DNA from: Rhodobacter sp.
GTDB taxonomy: Bacteria > Pseudomonadota > Alphaproteobacteria > Rhodobacterales > Rhodobacteraceae
Assembly: GCA_027484145.1 (NCBI GenBank)
Contig: JAIXUH010000013.1
Coordinates: 124,001-188,000 of the forward strand
DNA: 64,000 nucleotides
Direction of reading: 5' to 3'
This document shows, one piece after another, positions 24,716 to 32,974 of the stretch (within the stretch, counting starts at the first letter, position 1; each line of letters opens with the position of its first letter). The notes under the pieces were generated by a model that was given only the letters and a program-made list of their open reading frames with translations, had not been told where the DNA came from and made no database searches. Made by a program: the position numbers and the translations under genes.

Positions 24716-25450
24716 TCAGGCGCGTTTTGGCAAAGCGACCCGGCCTTTGCGGGTCAGCAAAAACACATCCGGGCCTTCGATCACGATTCCCGACAGCGGC
24801 CCACCGTAAGCTGCCGAGCTGTCGATGTTGACGCGGTTGCCATAATGGGTGGGGGTGTCAATCGCGGTATGGCCGTGCACGATCAGCGCGCCATGATCAC
24901 CGGCAAAATCCAGAAAGCCCTGCCGGATCCAGACAAGGTCTGTTTCGCGTTGTTGCGGCATCGGAATACCCGGACGCACGCCTGCATGCACAAAGACCAC
25001 ATTTCCGGCCCGGCACCATGTCGGCAGGCCCGAGACGAAGCTGCGGTGGTCTGCGGGCACTGCGGCAACCGCTTCGGCGTGCACGGGCACAATTGGCCGG
25101 TCCCCTGGGTTGCGCACACCGTAAGAGGCCAAGGTCGCCGCCCCGCCAAGCCGCGGATGCAGCCACGACAGATCGGCGCGCAAACCATCGTCCTGGGCAA
25201 AAGGGTCGTCCAGATACAGGGTGAACATGCGGTCATGGTTGCCCTTCAGCACCACCCATTCCTCACCCGCGCGAATGCCGGAAATCAGATAATCGATCAC
25301 GCCACGACTGTCTGGGCCACGGTCAACCAGATCGCCCAGATGCACGATCGTGCCTTTGCCATGGCGGGCCATGTCATCCGCGATAAGGTCATGCACGCCC
25401 TTCAACAGGGCGAGGTGGCCGTGGATATCGCCGATGGCGTAGGTGTGCAT
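24716..25450 (-). CDS. Metallophosphoesterase (PPP-type serine/threonine phosphatase-like)
   Basis: A 244-aa calcineurin-like phosphatase with the metal-binding series GDIHGH (residues 6-11), GDLVDRGPDS (near 40), GNHD (near 74) and HGHT (near 190). This spacing matches bacterial PrpA/ApaH-like PPP phosphatases. The ATG before HTYAIGDIHGH is chosen because the first motif always lies at the extreme N-terminus; an in-frame start at 25531 would add 27 residues without family features. Convergent with the MFS gene, separated by two bases. Confidence 0.88.
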   Translation of the reverse strand: MHTYAIGDIHGHLALLKGVHDLIADDMARHGKGTIVHLGDLVDRGPDSRGVIDYLISGIRAGEEWVVLKGNHDRMFTLYLDDPFAQDDGLRADLSWLHPRLGGAATLASYGVRNPGDRPIVPVHAEAVAAVPADHRSFVSGLPTWCRAGNVVFVHAGVRPGIPMPQQRETDLVWIRQGFLDFAGDHGALIVHGHTAIDTPTHYGNRVNIDSSAAYGGPLSGIVIEGPDVFLLTRKGRVALPKRA

Positions 25451-25577
25451 GCAAGGGGCCTTTGGGATTGCAGAGACAGAGGTTGGCGCACCCCGAACCC
25501 TCGGGATATGAGGAAATTGTTGACGGATCAAGAAGACTTGGGCGCAAACCGTATGACTGTTGCCACAGACGCCCGTT

Positions 25578-25617
25578 CAAACAACTGGCGCGGGCACGAT
25601 CACCGCGCCCGCGCCAG
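25578..25617 (-). terminator. Intrinsic terminator of serA
   Basis: An 11-bp perfect GC-rich stem CTGGCGCGGGC/GCCCGCGCCAG (25585-25595 with 25607-25617) is followed on the minus strand by TTGTTTG. It lies 55 bases past the serA stop, in the 221-bp gap before the phosphatase gene; the rest of the gap shows nothing clear apart from a short CCCGA/TCGGG stem near 25491. Confidence 0.7.
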
Positions 25618-25671
25618 ATGCTTGCAACTTCTGTGCCCAAATGCGGCACATCAGGCTCAGGGTACTTTAGC

Positions 25672-27267
25672 TTACACGCCTGCAAATACCAGCGGCTTGA
25701 CCTGTTGGAACATGCCGGTTGATTCCAGCGTTTCGACCACTTTCGGATCGATCGCCTGATCCAGATACAGCAGCGCTATCGCGTCTTGCCCAACACCCGA
25801 ACGCCCCAGCGTGAAGTTCGCGATGTTGACCCCGTTCTTGCCCATGGTCATGCCCAAAAGACCGATGATGCCCGGCACATCTTCGTTAGTGGTGTAAAGC
25901 ATGTGCGCGCCAACCTCGGCATCGATGTTGATGCCCTTGATCTGGATAAAGCGCGGCTTGCCATCGGAAAAGCAGGTGCCCGCGATCGAGCGTTCGCGTT
26001 TGTCGGTGACCATGCTGACCTTGATATAGGCATCAAAGGCGCCGGATTTGTCCTGCCGGGTTGTGGAAACCTGAATGCCACGTTCCTTGGCCACAATCGG
26101 GGCCGACACAAGGTTCACATCCGGGTTTGAGGCCTTCATCACACCGGCGATGGCGGCGCAGTTCAGAGCGGCAAGGTTCATCTGGGCGACCGAGCCGTCA
26201 TAGAGGATGTTGATGGCCTTGATCGGCTCATCCGTCATCTGGCCGATGAAGGCCCCCAGATGGCTGGCTAGCTTGATCCACGGGCCCATGACGGCGGCTT
26301 CTTCAGCAGTGACCGACGGCATGTTCAGCGCGTTCGACACAGCGCCAGTCAGCAGGTAATCCGACATCTGCTCTGCCACTTGCAGCGCCACGTTTTCCTG
26401 CGCTTCGGTTGTGGATGCCCCAAGGTGCGGCGTGCAGACCACGTTTGGCATGTTGAACAGCGGGTTTTCGGTCGCCGGTTCGGTTTCGAACACATCCAGC
26501 GCCGCACCGGCCACATGGCCCGACTTCAGCGCGTCCACAAGGGCGGCTTCGTCAATCAGACCGCCACGCGCGCAGTTGATGATCCGGACGCCCTTTTTGG
26601 TTTTGGCGATGTTTTCCTTGGACAGGATGTTGCGGGTCTTGTCCGTCAGAGGCACGTGCAGCGTGATGAAATCGGCGCGGGCCAGTAGATCGTCAAGTTC
26701 CACCTTGGTCACGCCCAGTTGCTTGGCGCGCTCTTCTGACAGGAAGGGGTCATAGGCCACGACCTTCATCTTCAGACCCACGGCACGGTCGCAGACGATG
26801 CCGCCGATATTGCCTGCACCAATCACGCCAAGGGTCTTGTTGAACAGCTCAACCCCCATGAAGCGCGACTTTTCCCACTTTCCGGCATGGGTCGAGGCAT
26901 TCGCCTCGGGGATCTGGCGCGCCACGGCAAACATCATCGCAATGGCATGTTCGGCGGTGGTGATGGAGTTGCCGAAGGGCGTGTTCATTACGATCACGCC
27001 TTTTTTGGACGCGGCCGGAATATCAACATTGTCCACGCCAATCCCGGCGCGGCCAATCACCTTCAGACGGGTGGCCTTTTCCAGCAGCTTCTCGGTGGCC
27101 TTGGTGGCCGAGCGGATGGCAAGGCCATCATATTGGTCGATGATGGCGGCAAGGGCGTCTTTGTCCTTGCCCAGCTTTGGCATGTAGTCGACCTCGACAC
27201 CGCGATCGCGGAAGATCTGGACGGCGGTTTCGGAAAGTTCGTCAGAAACGAGAACCTTGGGGGCCAT
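25672..27267 (-). CDS. serA: D-3-phosphoglycerate dehydrogenase
   Basis: A 531-aa NAD-dependent enzyme of the first serine-biosynthesis step. Features: N-terminal substrate half (VLVSDELSE), Rossmann motif GVIGAGNIGGIVCDRAVG (near residue 147), catalytic Arg in NCARGGLIDE (near 235), Glu near 264 (FETEPA), His in CTPHLGAST (near 283), an intervening ASB-type domain and a C-terminal ACT domain (DVPGIIGLLGMTMGKNGVNI). This is the long type-I form with both regulatory domains, consistent with serine feedback. AGGAG precedes the ATG. Downstream of serC, separated by a REP-like repeat. Confidence 0.97.
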   Translation of the reverse strand: MAPKVLVSDELSETAVQIFRDRGVEVDYMPKLGKDKDALAAIIDQYDGLAIRSATKATEKLLEKATRLKVIGRAGIGVDNVDIPAASKKGVIVMNTPFGNSITTAEHAIAMMFAVARQIPEANASTHAGKWEKSRFMGVELFNKTLGVIGAGNIGGIVCDRAVGLKMKVVAYDPFLSEERAKQLGVTKVELDDLLARADFITLHVPLTDKTRNILSKENIAKTKKGVRIINCARGGLIDEAALVDALKSGHVAGAALDVFETEPATENPLFNMPNVVCTPHLGASTTEAQENVALQVAEQMSDYLLTGAVSNALNMPSVTAEEAAVMGPWIKLASHLGAFIGQMTDEPIKAINILYDGSVAQMNLAALNCAAIAGVMKASNPDVNLVSAPIVAKERGIQVSTTRQDKSGAFDAYIKVSMVTDKRERSIAGTCFSDGKPRFIQIKGINIDAEVGAHMLYTTNEDVPGIIGLLGMTMGKNGVNIANFTLGRSGVGQDAIALLYLDQAIDPKVVETLESTGMFQQVKPLVFAGV

Positions 27268-27301
27268 GATGGGCTCCTGTCATTGGGGATGATAAGGGGG
27301 C

Positions 27302-27353
27302 GGCGGGATTAATCCCGCCCTACGGCATTGGGTAGGGCGGGGTTCACCCCGCC
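27302..27353. repeat. REP-like paired inverted repeat between serC and serA
   Basis: Two 22-base arms (27302-27323 and 27332-27353) are near-perfect reverse complements around an 8-base spacer. Each arm is itself palindromic (GGCGGGATTAATCCCGCC and GGCGGGGTTCACCCCGCC, each followed or preceded by CTAC/GTAG). This is the architecture of REP/BIME elements mobilised by RAYT transposases. On RNA it would form a large stem just after the serC stop, probably affecting serC-serA transcript stability. Confidence 0.7.
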
Positions 27354-27360
27354 ATCCCTG

Positions 27361-28518
27361 TCAAGCAGCTTGGGCCAGCGCGGCAATCTCGGCGTTAAAC
27401 GCGTGGGCAATCCACGGCATCAGGGCCTGAACGTCTGCCGTCTCTACTGTCGATCCGCACCAGATCCGCAGACCAGCCGGCGCATCGCGGTAGGCGCCAA
27501 TGTCAAAGGCGACCCCGGCCTTTTCCAGCCGCTTGGCCACGGCCTTGGCAAAGGCTTCGCCATCGACAATCCGCGCATCGTTGAACTTCAGGCACACGCT
27601 GGTGGTCGAGGCAATCTCGGGCGTCTCGGCCAGATTTTGAAGCCACGGGTTGGCGGCGCAGAAGTCCCACACCACTTGGGCATTGGCCGAAGCGCGGTTG
27701 ACCAGACCTTTCAGCCCACCAACCGACTTTGCCCATTTCAGCGACACAAGGTAATCTTCCACCGCCAACATCGACGGGGTGTTGATCGTCTCGCCTACAA
27801 AGATGCCTTCGATCAGCTTGCCCTTGGCGGTCAGCCGGAAAATCTTGGGCAGCGGCCATGCGGGGGTATAGGTCTCCAACCGTTCGACCGCGCGGGGCGA
27901 CAGGATCAGCATGCCGTGCGCGCCTTCGCCGCCCAGCACCTTCTGCCAGCTGAAGGTCACCACATCGAGCTTCGCCCAGTCCATCTCCATCGCAAAAGCG
28001 GCGCTGGTGGCGTCGCAGATGGTCAGGCCCTTACGGTCGGCCGGAATTGCGTCGGCGTTGGGCAGTCGGCAGCCGCTGGTCGTGCCGTTCCATGTGAACA
28101 CCACGTCGCTGTCAAAATCGACGGCCGCAAAATCAACGATCTGCCCATAAGGCGCTTTCTTGACCTTGGCATCCAGCTTCAACTGCTTCACCGCATCGGT
28201 CACCCAGCCTTCGCCGAACGACTCCCATGCCAACATCTCCACCGGGCGGGCGCCCAACAGCGTCCACATCGCCATCTCGACCGCGCCGGTATCGGAACCG
28301 GGGACAATACCAATACGGTAATCGGCGGGAACGCCCAAAATCTCACGGGTGAGGTCAATCGCCTCTTTCAGCTTGGCCTTGCCAACAGCGGCACGGTGCG
28401 AGCGCCCCAAAGGCGCATCGGCAAGCATATCAAGGGAAAAACCGGGAACCTTGGCACAGGGGCCAGAGGAAAAGCGCGGGTTAGCCGGGCGCGCAGCCGG
28501 GGCGATCAGATCAGCCAT
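27361..28518 (-). CDS. serC: Phosphoserine aminotransferase
   Basis: A 385-aa PLP enzyme converting 3-phosphohydroxypyruvate and glutamate to phosphoserine. Blocks: [15 protein letters not shown] (residues 13-27), [42 protein letters not shown], and [13 protein letters not shown] with the PLP lysine near residue 195. This matches the alphaproteobacterial serC branch. The ATG at 28518 has GAGGAT upstream and a candidate serC RNA motif in its leader; a longer in-frame reading to 29010 is antisense to serB and not real. Confidence 0.96.
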   Translation of the reverse strand: MADLIAPAARPANPRFSSGPCAKVPGFSLDMLADAPLGRSHRAAVGKAKLKEAIDLTREILGVPADYRIGIVPGSDTGAVEMAMWTLLGARPVEMLAWESFGEGWVTDAVKQLKLDAKVKKAPYGQIVDFAAVDFDSDVVFTWNGTTSGCRLPNADAIPADRKGLTICDATSAAFAMEMDWAKLDVVTFSWQKVLGGEGAHGMLILSPRAVERLETYTPAWPLPKIFRLTAKGKLIEGIFVGETINTPSMLAVEDYLVSLKWAKSVGGLKGLVNRASANAQVVWDFCAANPWLQNLAETPEIASTTSVCLKFNDARIVDGEAFAKAVAKRLEKAGVAFDIGAYRDAPAGLRIWCGSTVETADVQALMPWIAHAFNAEIAALAQAA

Positions 28519-28568
28519 GGTATCCTCACAGATAAATGCCCTTCGTTGGGGAAGGGTGTCCCACGGAC
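28519..28568 (-). promoter_or_regulatory. Candidate serC RNA motif in the serC leader
   Basis: On the minus strand, directly upstream of the serC SD (GAGGAT), two adjacent hairpins occur: GUCC-GUG-GGAC (28558-28568) and CCCUUC-loop-GAAGGG (28539-28556), then a short A/U-rich linker. The published serC RNA motif of alphaproteobacteria also consists of closely spaced hairpins in serC 5' leaders. I match it on position and general layout, not on a checked consensus. The remaining serC-serB gap (28569-28695) must hold the divergent promoters but shows no clear -35/-10 pair. Confidence 0.45.
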
Positions 28569-28695
28569 GGCAATACAGGGGTGGCGGGGCTGGCACAAGC
28601 GGAAAAAAGGTCGTAATGCGACGATGCCGCGCGCGAAAGCGACGCATGCCCCGCCGCACTGCCCCAAGACGAACCTCCTTCGCTGGATTGCCTTC

Positions 28696-29571
28696 ATGTT
28701 CATGGCCACCCTTCTGACCAACCCCGCCCGCCCGGTTCTGGACCGCGCCACCGTGGAATCCCTGCGAAATGCCTGGGGCGGCGGCGATGCCATCTGGCTT
28801 GACCCCGGCGTGGCCGCCGAGTTTCCGGTTGAGGCGATGCCCGAAAACCGCTGGGACGTCTGGGCCGGGTTGCAGGGGCTGGGCGTTGATCTTGTGGTGC
28901 AGCGCGCCGAGGGTCGGCGCAAACAGCTGCTGATTGCCGACATGGATTCGACGATGATCCAGCAGGAGTGCATTGACGAACTGGCAGACGAAGCCGGGGT
29001 GGGGGCCCATGTCGCCGGCATTACCGCGCGGGCCATGAATGGCGAGTTGGATTTCGAGGCCGCCTTAAAGGAACGGGTCGGCTTGCTGAAGGACCTGCCC
29101 GAAAGGGTGATTGCCACGGTGCTGCGCGACCGCATCACGCTGATGCCCGGCGGGCCGGTTCTGCTCGCCACGATGAAGGCGAACGGCGGCTATGCAGCAC
29201 TTGTTTCGGGTGGGTTCACGGCCTTTACCGCGCAGATTGCAGCCACCCTTGGTTTTGATGAACACCGCGCCAACACCTTGCTGGTGGCCGAAGGTGTGCT
29301 GACCGGGCAGGTTGCCCAGCCGATCCTTGGCAAGCAGGCCAAGCTTGATGCCTTGATTGAAATCACTGCCCGTCTCGGGATCACGCCTGAGGATGCGATG
29401 GCCGTGGGTGATGGTGCAAATGATCTGGCCATGCTGAACCGTGCCGGCGCGGGCGTGGCGCTGCACGCCAAGCCGACGGTCGCCGCGCAATGTGACATCC
29501 GCATCAACCACGGTGATCTGACCGCGCTTTTGTTCATGCAAGGCTATCCGCGTGAGGCGTTTGTGGCATGA
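28696..29571 (+). CDS. serB: Phosphoserine phosphatase
   Basis: A 291-aa HAD-superfamily phosphatase for the last serine-synthesis step. HAD motifs: [17 protein letters not shown] (nucleophile Asp near residue 84), SGGFTAFT (near 178), a Lys in GKQAKLDAL and [11 protein letters not shown] (near 247). An N-terminal ACT-like region precedes the catalytic domain. Start codons at 28696 and 28702 are both possible; neither has a strong SD. The gene is divergent from serC-serA, so all three serine genes are together, and it overlaps the GNAT gene by four bases. Confidence 0.95.
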   Translation: MFMATLLTNPARPVLDRATVESLRNAWGGGDAIWLDPGVAAEFPVEAMPENRWDVWAGLQGLGVDLVVQRAEGRRKQLLIADMDSTMIQQECIDELADEAGVGAHVAGITARAMNGELDFEAALKERVGLLKDLPERVIATVLRDRITLMPGGPVLLATMKANGGYAALVSGGFTAFTAQIAATLGFDEHRANTLLVAEGVLTGQVAQPILGKQAKLDALIEITARLGITPEDAMAVGDGANDLAMLNRAGAGVALHAKPTVAAQCDIRINHGDLTALLFMQGYPREAFVA

Positions 29572-30035
29572 TCGTGCGGCCCGCGACCCCGCATGATGCC
29601 GCAGCTATGGCGGACTTGCTGAACCGAATCATCGCGATCGGTGGCACCACCGCGCATGAACAGCCAAAGTCGGCGCAGACGGTGCAGCATGACTATATCG
29701 TTGGCCCCGATACGCTGACCTGTGTGGTGGCCGAAGACGGTGGCCATCTTGTCGGCTGGCAAGCGGTCGGCCTGTGGCAGGGCGATGCCCATATCGGCAC
29801 CTTTGTGTCGCCCGATACGCAGGCAAAGGGCATCGGGGGCCAGATGTTCGCGCAAACCCGCTCCCTGTGCCGCGCGGCAGGGATCCTTGCCATTCACGCC
29901 ACCATACGCGCCGACAATGTGCCAGGACTTGCCTATTACGACCGCCTAGGCTTTGCCGATATCGGGGCAGAGCCTGATTTTGCCTTGTCGACCGGCAAAG
30001 TCGTGGGCCGCATTCACCGCCGACTGCTGTTGTAG
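29568..30035 (+). CDS. GNAT family N-acetyltransferase
   Basis: A 155-aa acetyltransferase. The acetyl-CoA pyrophosphate loop reads DTQAKGIGGQMFAQT (near residue 84; Q/R-x-x-G-x-G/A), followed by NVPGLAYYDRLGF, the usual C-terminal motif. The substrate is unknown. It is translationally coupled to serB (ATGA overlap), so it is made with the phosphatase, but I see no direct functional link to serine. A GGGGGC/GCCCCC stem (30073-30089) lies in the gap that follows. Confidence 0.88.
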   Translation: MIVRPATPHDAAAMADLLNRIIAIGGTTAHEQPKSAQTVQHDYIVGPDTLTCVVAEDGGHLVGWQAVGLWQGDAHIGTFVSPDTQAKGIGGQMFAQTRSLCRAAGILAIHATIRADNVPGLAYYDRLGFADIGAEPDFALSTGKVVGRIHRRLLL

Positions 30036-30161
30036 GGCGCCCTTACCGCAGGCCGTGGCAACGCCGCTGCGCGGGGGCTCGATGCCCCCAAGGTGGCGCC
30101 CCGCCCTTTACATCGCGCGCTGGGGCACTCAGAAAGGCGCGCCCTGCCGAAAGCTGCGCTG

Positions 30162-30923
30162 ATGTTTGAAATTGCCACGGAACTGGTTTTGCTTCTGGTC
30201 ATCGCGGCCTTTCTGGCCGGGTTTGTCGATGCCATTGCCGGGGGAGGCGGGCTGATCTCGGTCCCGGCCCTTTTGCTCGCAGGTGCGCCGCCAGTGGTGG
30301 CCTTGGCCACGAACAAGTTGCAGGGCACCTTTGGGGCTGGAACGGCGGCGCTGGCCTATGCGCGCGCCGGGCATGTGCGTCCGCGTGATCAGGCGGGGAT
30401 GGCGGTCGTCAGTGCCGTGGCCGGGGGCCTTGGCGCGGCCGTCGCCCATCTGATCCCGGCCGAAGTGTTGCGGATGGTCATGCCGGTGGTTCTGGTTGGC
30501 ATTGCCATCTTCTTTGCGGTCAAGCCGGGTCTCAGCGATGATGATCGGATGCAGCGCATGGCGCCGGGGCTGTTCACCCTGACCGTTGTGCCACTGATCG
30601 CGGCTTATGACGGGTTCTTTGGTCCAGGCACCGGGTCGTTCTTCATGCTGGGGTTTGTCCTGCTGGCAGGGTTCGGTGTGTTGAAGGCCACCGCGCATAC
30701 CAAACTGCTGAACTTTGCCTCCAACCTTGGGGCGCTGGCGGTCTTTGTCGCGACAGGCTCCATCTGGTGGGCCACCGGCTTTGCTATGGCGGCGGCGCAG
30801 GTGGCGGGCGCTGCCCTTGGCGCGCGGCTGGCCATGCGGGTCGGCGCGCAACTGATCAAGCCGCTGCTGGTGCTGACCTCAACCGGAATGGCCTTGCGCC
30901 TGTTGTGGCAGTTCTGGACCTGA
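30162..30923 (+). CDS. TauE/SafE family anion exporter (TSUP)
   Basis: A 253-aa inner-membrane protein with about eight hydrophobic helices and the family repeats FLAGFVDAIAGGGGLISVPALL (residues 16-37), ATNKLQGTFGAG and YDGFFGPGTGSFFMLGF (near 146). TSUP proteins move sulfite, sulfoacetate or other small organic anions. The ATG before FEIATELVL is preferred since the helix starts there; its SD is weak. The substrate is not indicated by the neighbours. Confidence 0.9.
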   Translation: MFEIATELVLLLVIAAFLAGFVDAIAGGGGLISVPALLLAGAPPVVALATNKLQGTFGAGTAALAYARAGHVRPRDQAGMAVVSAVAGGLGAAVAHLIPAEVLRMVMPVVLVGIAIFFAVKPGLSDDDRMQRMAPGLFTLTVVPLIAAYDGFFGPGTGSFFMLGFVLLAGFGVLKATAHTKLLNFASNLGALAVFVATGSIWWATGFAMAAAQVAGAALGARLAMRVGAQLIKPLLVLTSTGMALRLLWQFWT

Positions 30924-31018
30924 CCATATTGGCAGATTCTGGCCGAGGTTGAATTCCCCGTTTGCCGCAAATGCTCTGCAACGACATCCTTTGGCGCGAC
31001 AGAGTTGTGCGAGGTGCC

Positions 31019-31747
31019 ATGCAGCAGACCCATCCGATCCTTTTCCCGCGGCTTTTGCTGGTAGCGGTCGGCCTGTCACTTTGTGTGCTGGGGCTGGTGC
31101 TATATGGGTCATCCCAGCAGCTTTCGCCGATCTATTACGCGCTGATGTGCGTGGTGGCCGTTGCGGTTTTCGGGGTGGACCGGACGCGGTTGTCGCATGT
31201 GCAGACCGCGCTGCAAGCGATCCCCTTGCCCGCCCTGCCACGCGCCATCCTGCTGGGCTATGCGGCGGTTGTGGCCGAAGAAACCTTGGTGGGCACGCTG
31301 TTTGCGCTGAACGAAGGCATCAGCCTTTCGGTCTGGGCCGAACGGGTGGGTGAGTTTGTCGCCTTCAATGTGCTGGCCTTTACCGGGTCCATCTGGGGGC
31401 TGGCCATTGCCGCGTGGCTGTTGCCGGGGGTGCTGCGGCTGCATCTGCTTATCGCCGGGGGATGGGGTCTGTTTGCCGAACATGTGCCACAGGCCATGCT
31501 CACCAACCCGATCGCGGGCGCGCTGATCGTGGCCCCCAACATCGCCGTTTACACGCTGATCCTTGCCCCAGTCGTGCTGTCGATGCCCGAACGCAGACCT
31601 GTGCGGCCGTGGGTGCTTTTTGTGGTGCCCTTTGCTGCATGGGCGCTGATGCTGGCGATTTCGTTTCCGGCGGTGGGTCTGTTGTCGCAGTTGCGCGTCG
31701 ATCATCCGGGGGCTTTCCCCAAATGCGATTACATCGGCTGCAACTAG
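31019..31747 (+). CDS. Multi-pass membrane protein of unknown function
   Basis: A 242-aa protein with about seven hydrophobic segments (residues 9-29, 37-53, 77-95, 105-130, 135-150, 163-188, 200-222) and a short C-terminal tail containing two Cys (KCDYIGCN). GAGGTG precedes the ATG. An AEETLVG segment weakly recalls the EE motif of CPBP intramembrane proteases, but the following Arg of that motif is absent, so I do not assign the family. Ends convergent with zapE, with a four-base stop/stop overlap. Confidence 0.7.
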   Translation: MQQTHPILFPRLLLVAVGLSLCVLGLVLYGSSQQLSPIYYALMCVVAVAVFGVDRTRLSHVQTALQAIPLPALPRAILLGYAAVVAEETLVGTLFALNEGISLSVWAERVGEFVAFNVLAFTGSIWGLAIAAWLLPGVLRLHLLIAGGWGLFAEHVPQAMLTNPIAGALIVAPNIAVYTLILAPVVLSMPERRPVRPWVLFVVPFAAWALMLAISFPAVGLLSQLRVDHPGAFPKCDYIGCN

Positions 31748-32832
31748 GCGCGGTCTGCCCCCCAGGTGGCCCCCTGCATTTCGCGCAAGCGGCTGGCGGT
31801 TCGCTCAAATTCGAACGATCCCGTGCCTTCGATATACAGACGCTCGGGTTCGTCGGCGGCAGAGCAGATCAGCCGCACCTTCGCCTCATACAAGGCGTCC
31901 ACCAGCGTGACGAACCGCTTCGCCTCGTTGTAATTGCTGGAGGAAAGCTGCGGGATATCTTCAAGGATCAGCACGCGCAACGCCGCCGCGATGGCAAGGT
32001 AATCGGCTGCGCCCAAGGGACGCGCGCACAATTCCCAGAACGACGCGCGACCGATGCCATTGGCAAAGCGCGGCACCTCGACCTGCCGTCCGTTGACCGG
32101 AAGTGTCAGCGCCGTGCCGGTCGCCCCCCCGGTCAGATCGTTCCAGATCGCGTGAATTTCTCCGCGCACCTTGCCCGCCGGGTGGAAATAGACCTGCGCG
32201 CCTTGCAATCTGTGCTGGCGGTAATCATTCGGGCTTTCCAACTCGTGCACGACCATCTTGTCGCGCAGCATGTCGATGAAGGGTACGAACAACGCCCGGT
32301 TCAGCCCGTTCTTGTAAAGGTCATCCGGCACGCGGTTTGACGTGGTGATGACCACCACGCCCGCCGCGAACAACTTTTCAAACAGCCGCCCCACGATCAT
32401 GGCATCGGTGATGTCAGTGATCTGCATTTCGTCAAAGGCAAGCAGGCGGGCATCGCGGATCACCGCATCCGCCACCGGGGCCAAAGCATCCTCGACGCCT
32501 TTTTTGCGGGCCTCATGCATGCCGCGGTGAATTTCCTGCATGAAGGCGTGAAAATGGACACGGCGTTTCAGGGCGATGTCGGTCGCCTCATAAAACAGGT
32601 CCATCAACATGGATTTGCCGCGCCCGACCCCACCCCATAGATACAGGCCCTTGGGCGGGACCACGGGTTTGGCAAACAACCCGGCGAAAAGACCGACCCG
32701 GCGGGTGCTGTTCGCCTCCAGCCAAACCCGCAAGGATTCCAGCACCGGCAAGACGCCATGCTGCGCCGGATCAGGCCGCAGGGTGCCTGCGGCCACGCGG
32801 GCCTCGTAAATCTCGGTCAGGGTCTGGCGCAT
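31744..32832 (-). CDS. zapE: Cell division protein ZapE (AFG1-type ATPase)
   Basis: A 362-aa P-loop ATPase. Walker A GGVGRGKSMLMDLFY (near residue 75), Walker B LLAFDEMQITDI (near 145), sensor ITTSNRVPDDLYKNGLNR (near 173) and the family end ELSSSNY-like stretch are visible. In E. coli ZapE binds FtsZ and acts in constriction under stress; eukaryotic AFG1/LACE1 is mitochondrial. The ATG before RQTLTEIYEARV is the conserved family start. Confidence 0.94.
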   Translation of the reverse strand: MRQTLTEIYEARVAAGTLRPDPAQHGVLPVLESLRVWLEANSTRRVGLFAGLFAKPVVPPKGLYLWGGVGRGKSMLMDLFYEATDIALKRRVHFHAFMQEIHRGMHEARKKGVEDALAPVADAVIRDARLLAFDEMQITDITDAMIVGRLFEKLFAAGVVVITTSNRVPDDLYKNGLNRALFVPFIDMLRDKMVVHELESPNDYRQHRLQGAQVYFHPAGKVRGEIHAIWNDLTGGATGTALTLPVNGRQVEVPRFANGIGRASFWELCARPLGAADYLAIAAALRVLILEDIPQLSSSNYNEAKRFVTLVDALYEAKVRLICSAADEPERLYIEGTGSFEFERTASRLREMQGATWGADRA

Positions 32833-32974
32833 GATTTTTGTATACCGCCGCATGCGCGGCGCGGGCAACAGCGGGCAGCACATGGCAGCGCGTTTTCGGT
32901 GGCAGGGCGATTGCGCCTTGTGGCAGGGCGGCAAAACGGATTGTCTTGAAGAGAGTGTGACAGCGGGGGGCGGC

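Noticed and set aside
27328-28695. Long open frame on the plus strand continuing upstream of serB
   Set aside because: It is antisense to the clear serC gene, Pro/His/Arg-rich without family features; serB starts at 28696/28702.
30073-30089. GGGGGC/GCCCCC stem as a terminator after the GNAT gene
   Set aside because: Six base pairs and no T tract; too weak to call on its own.
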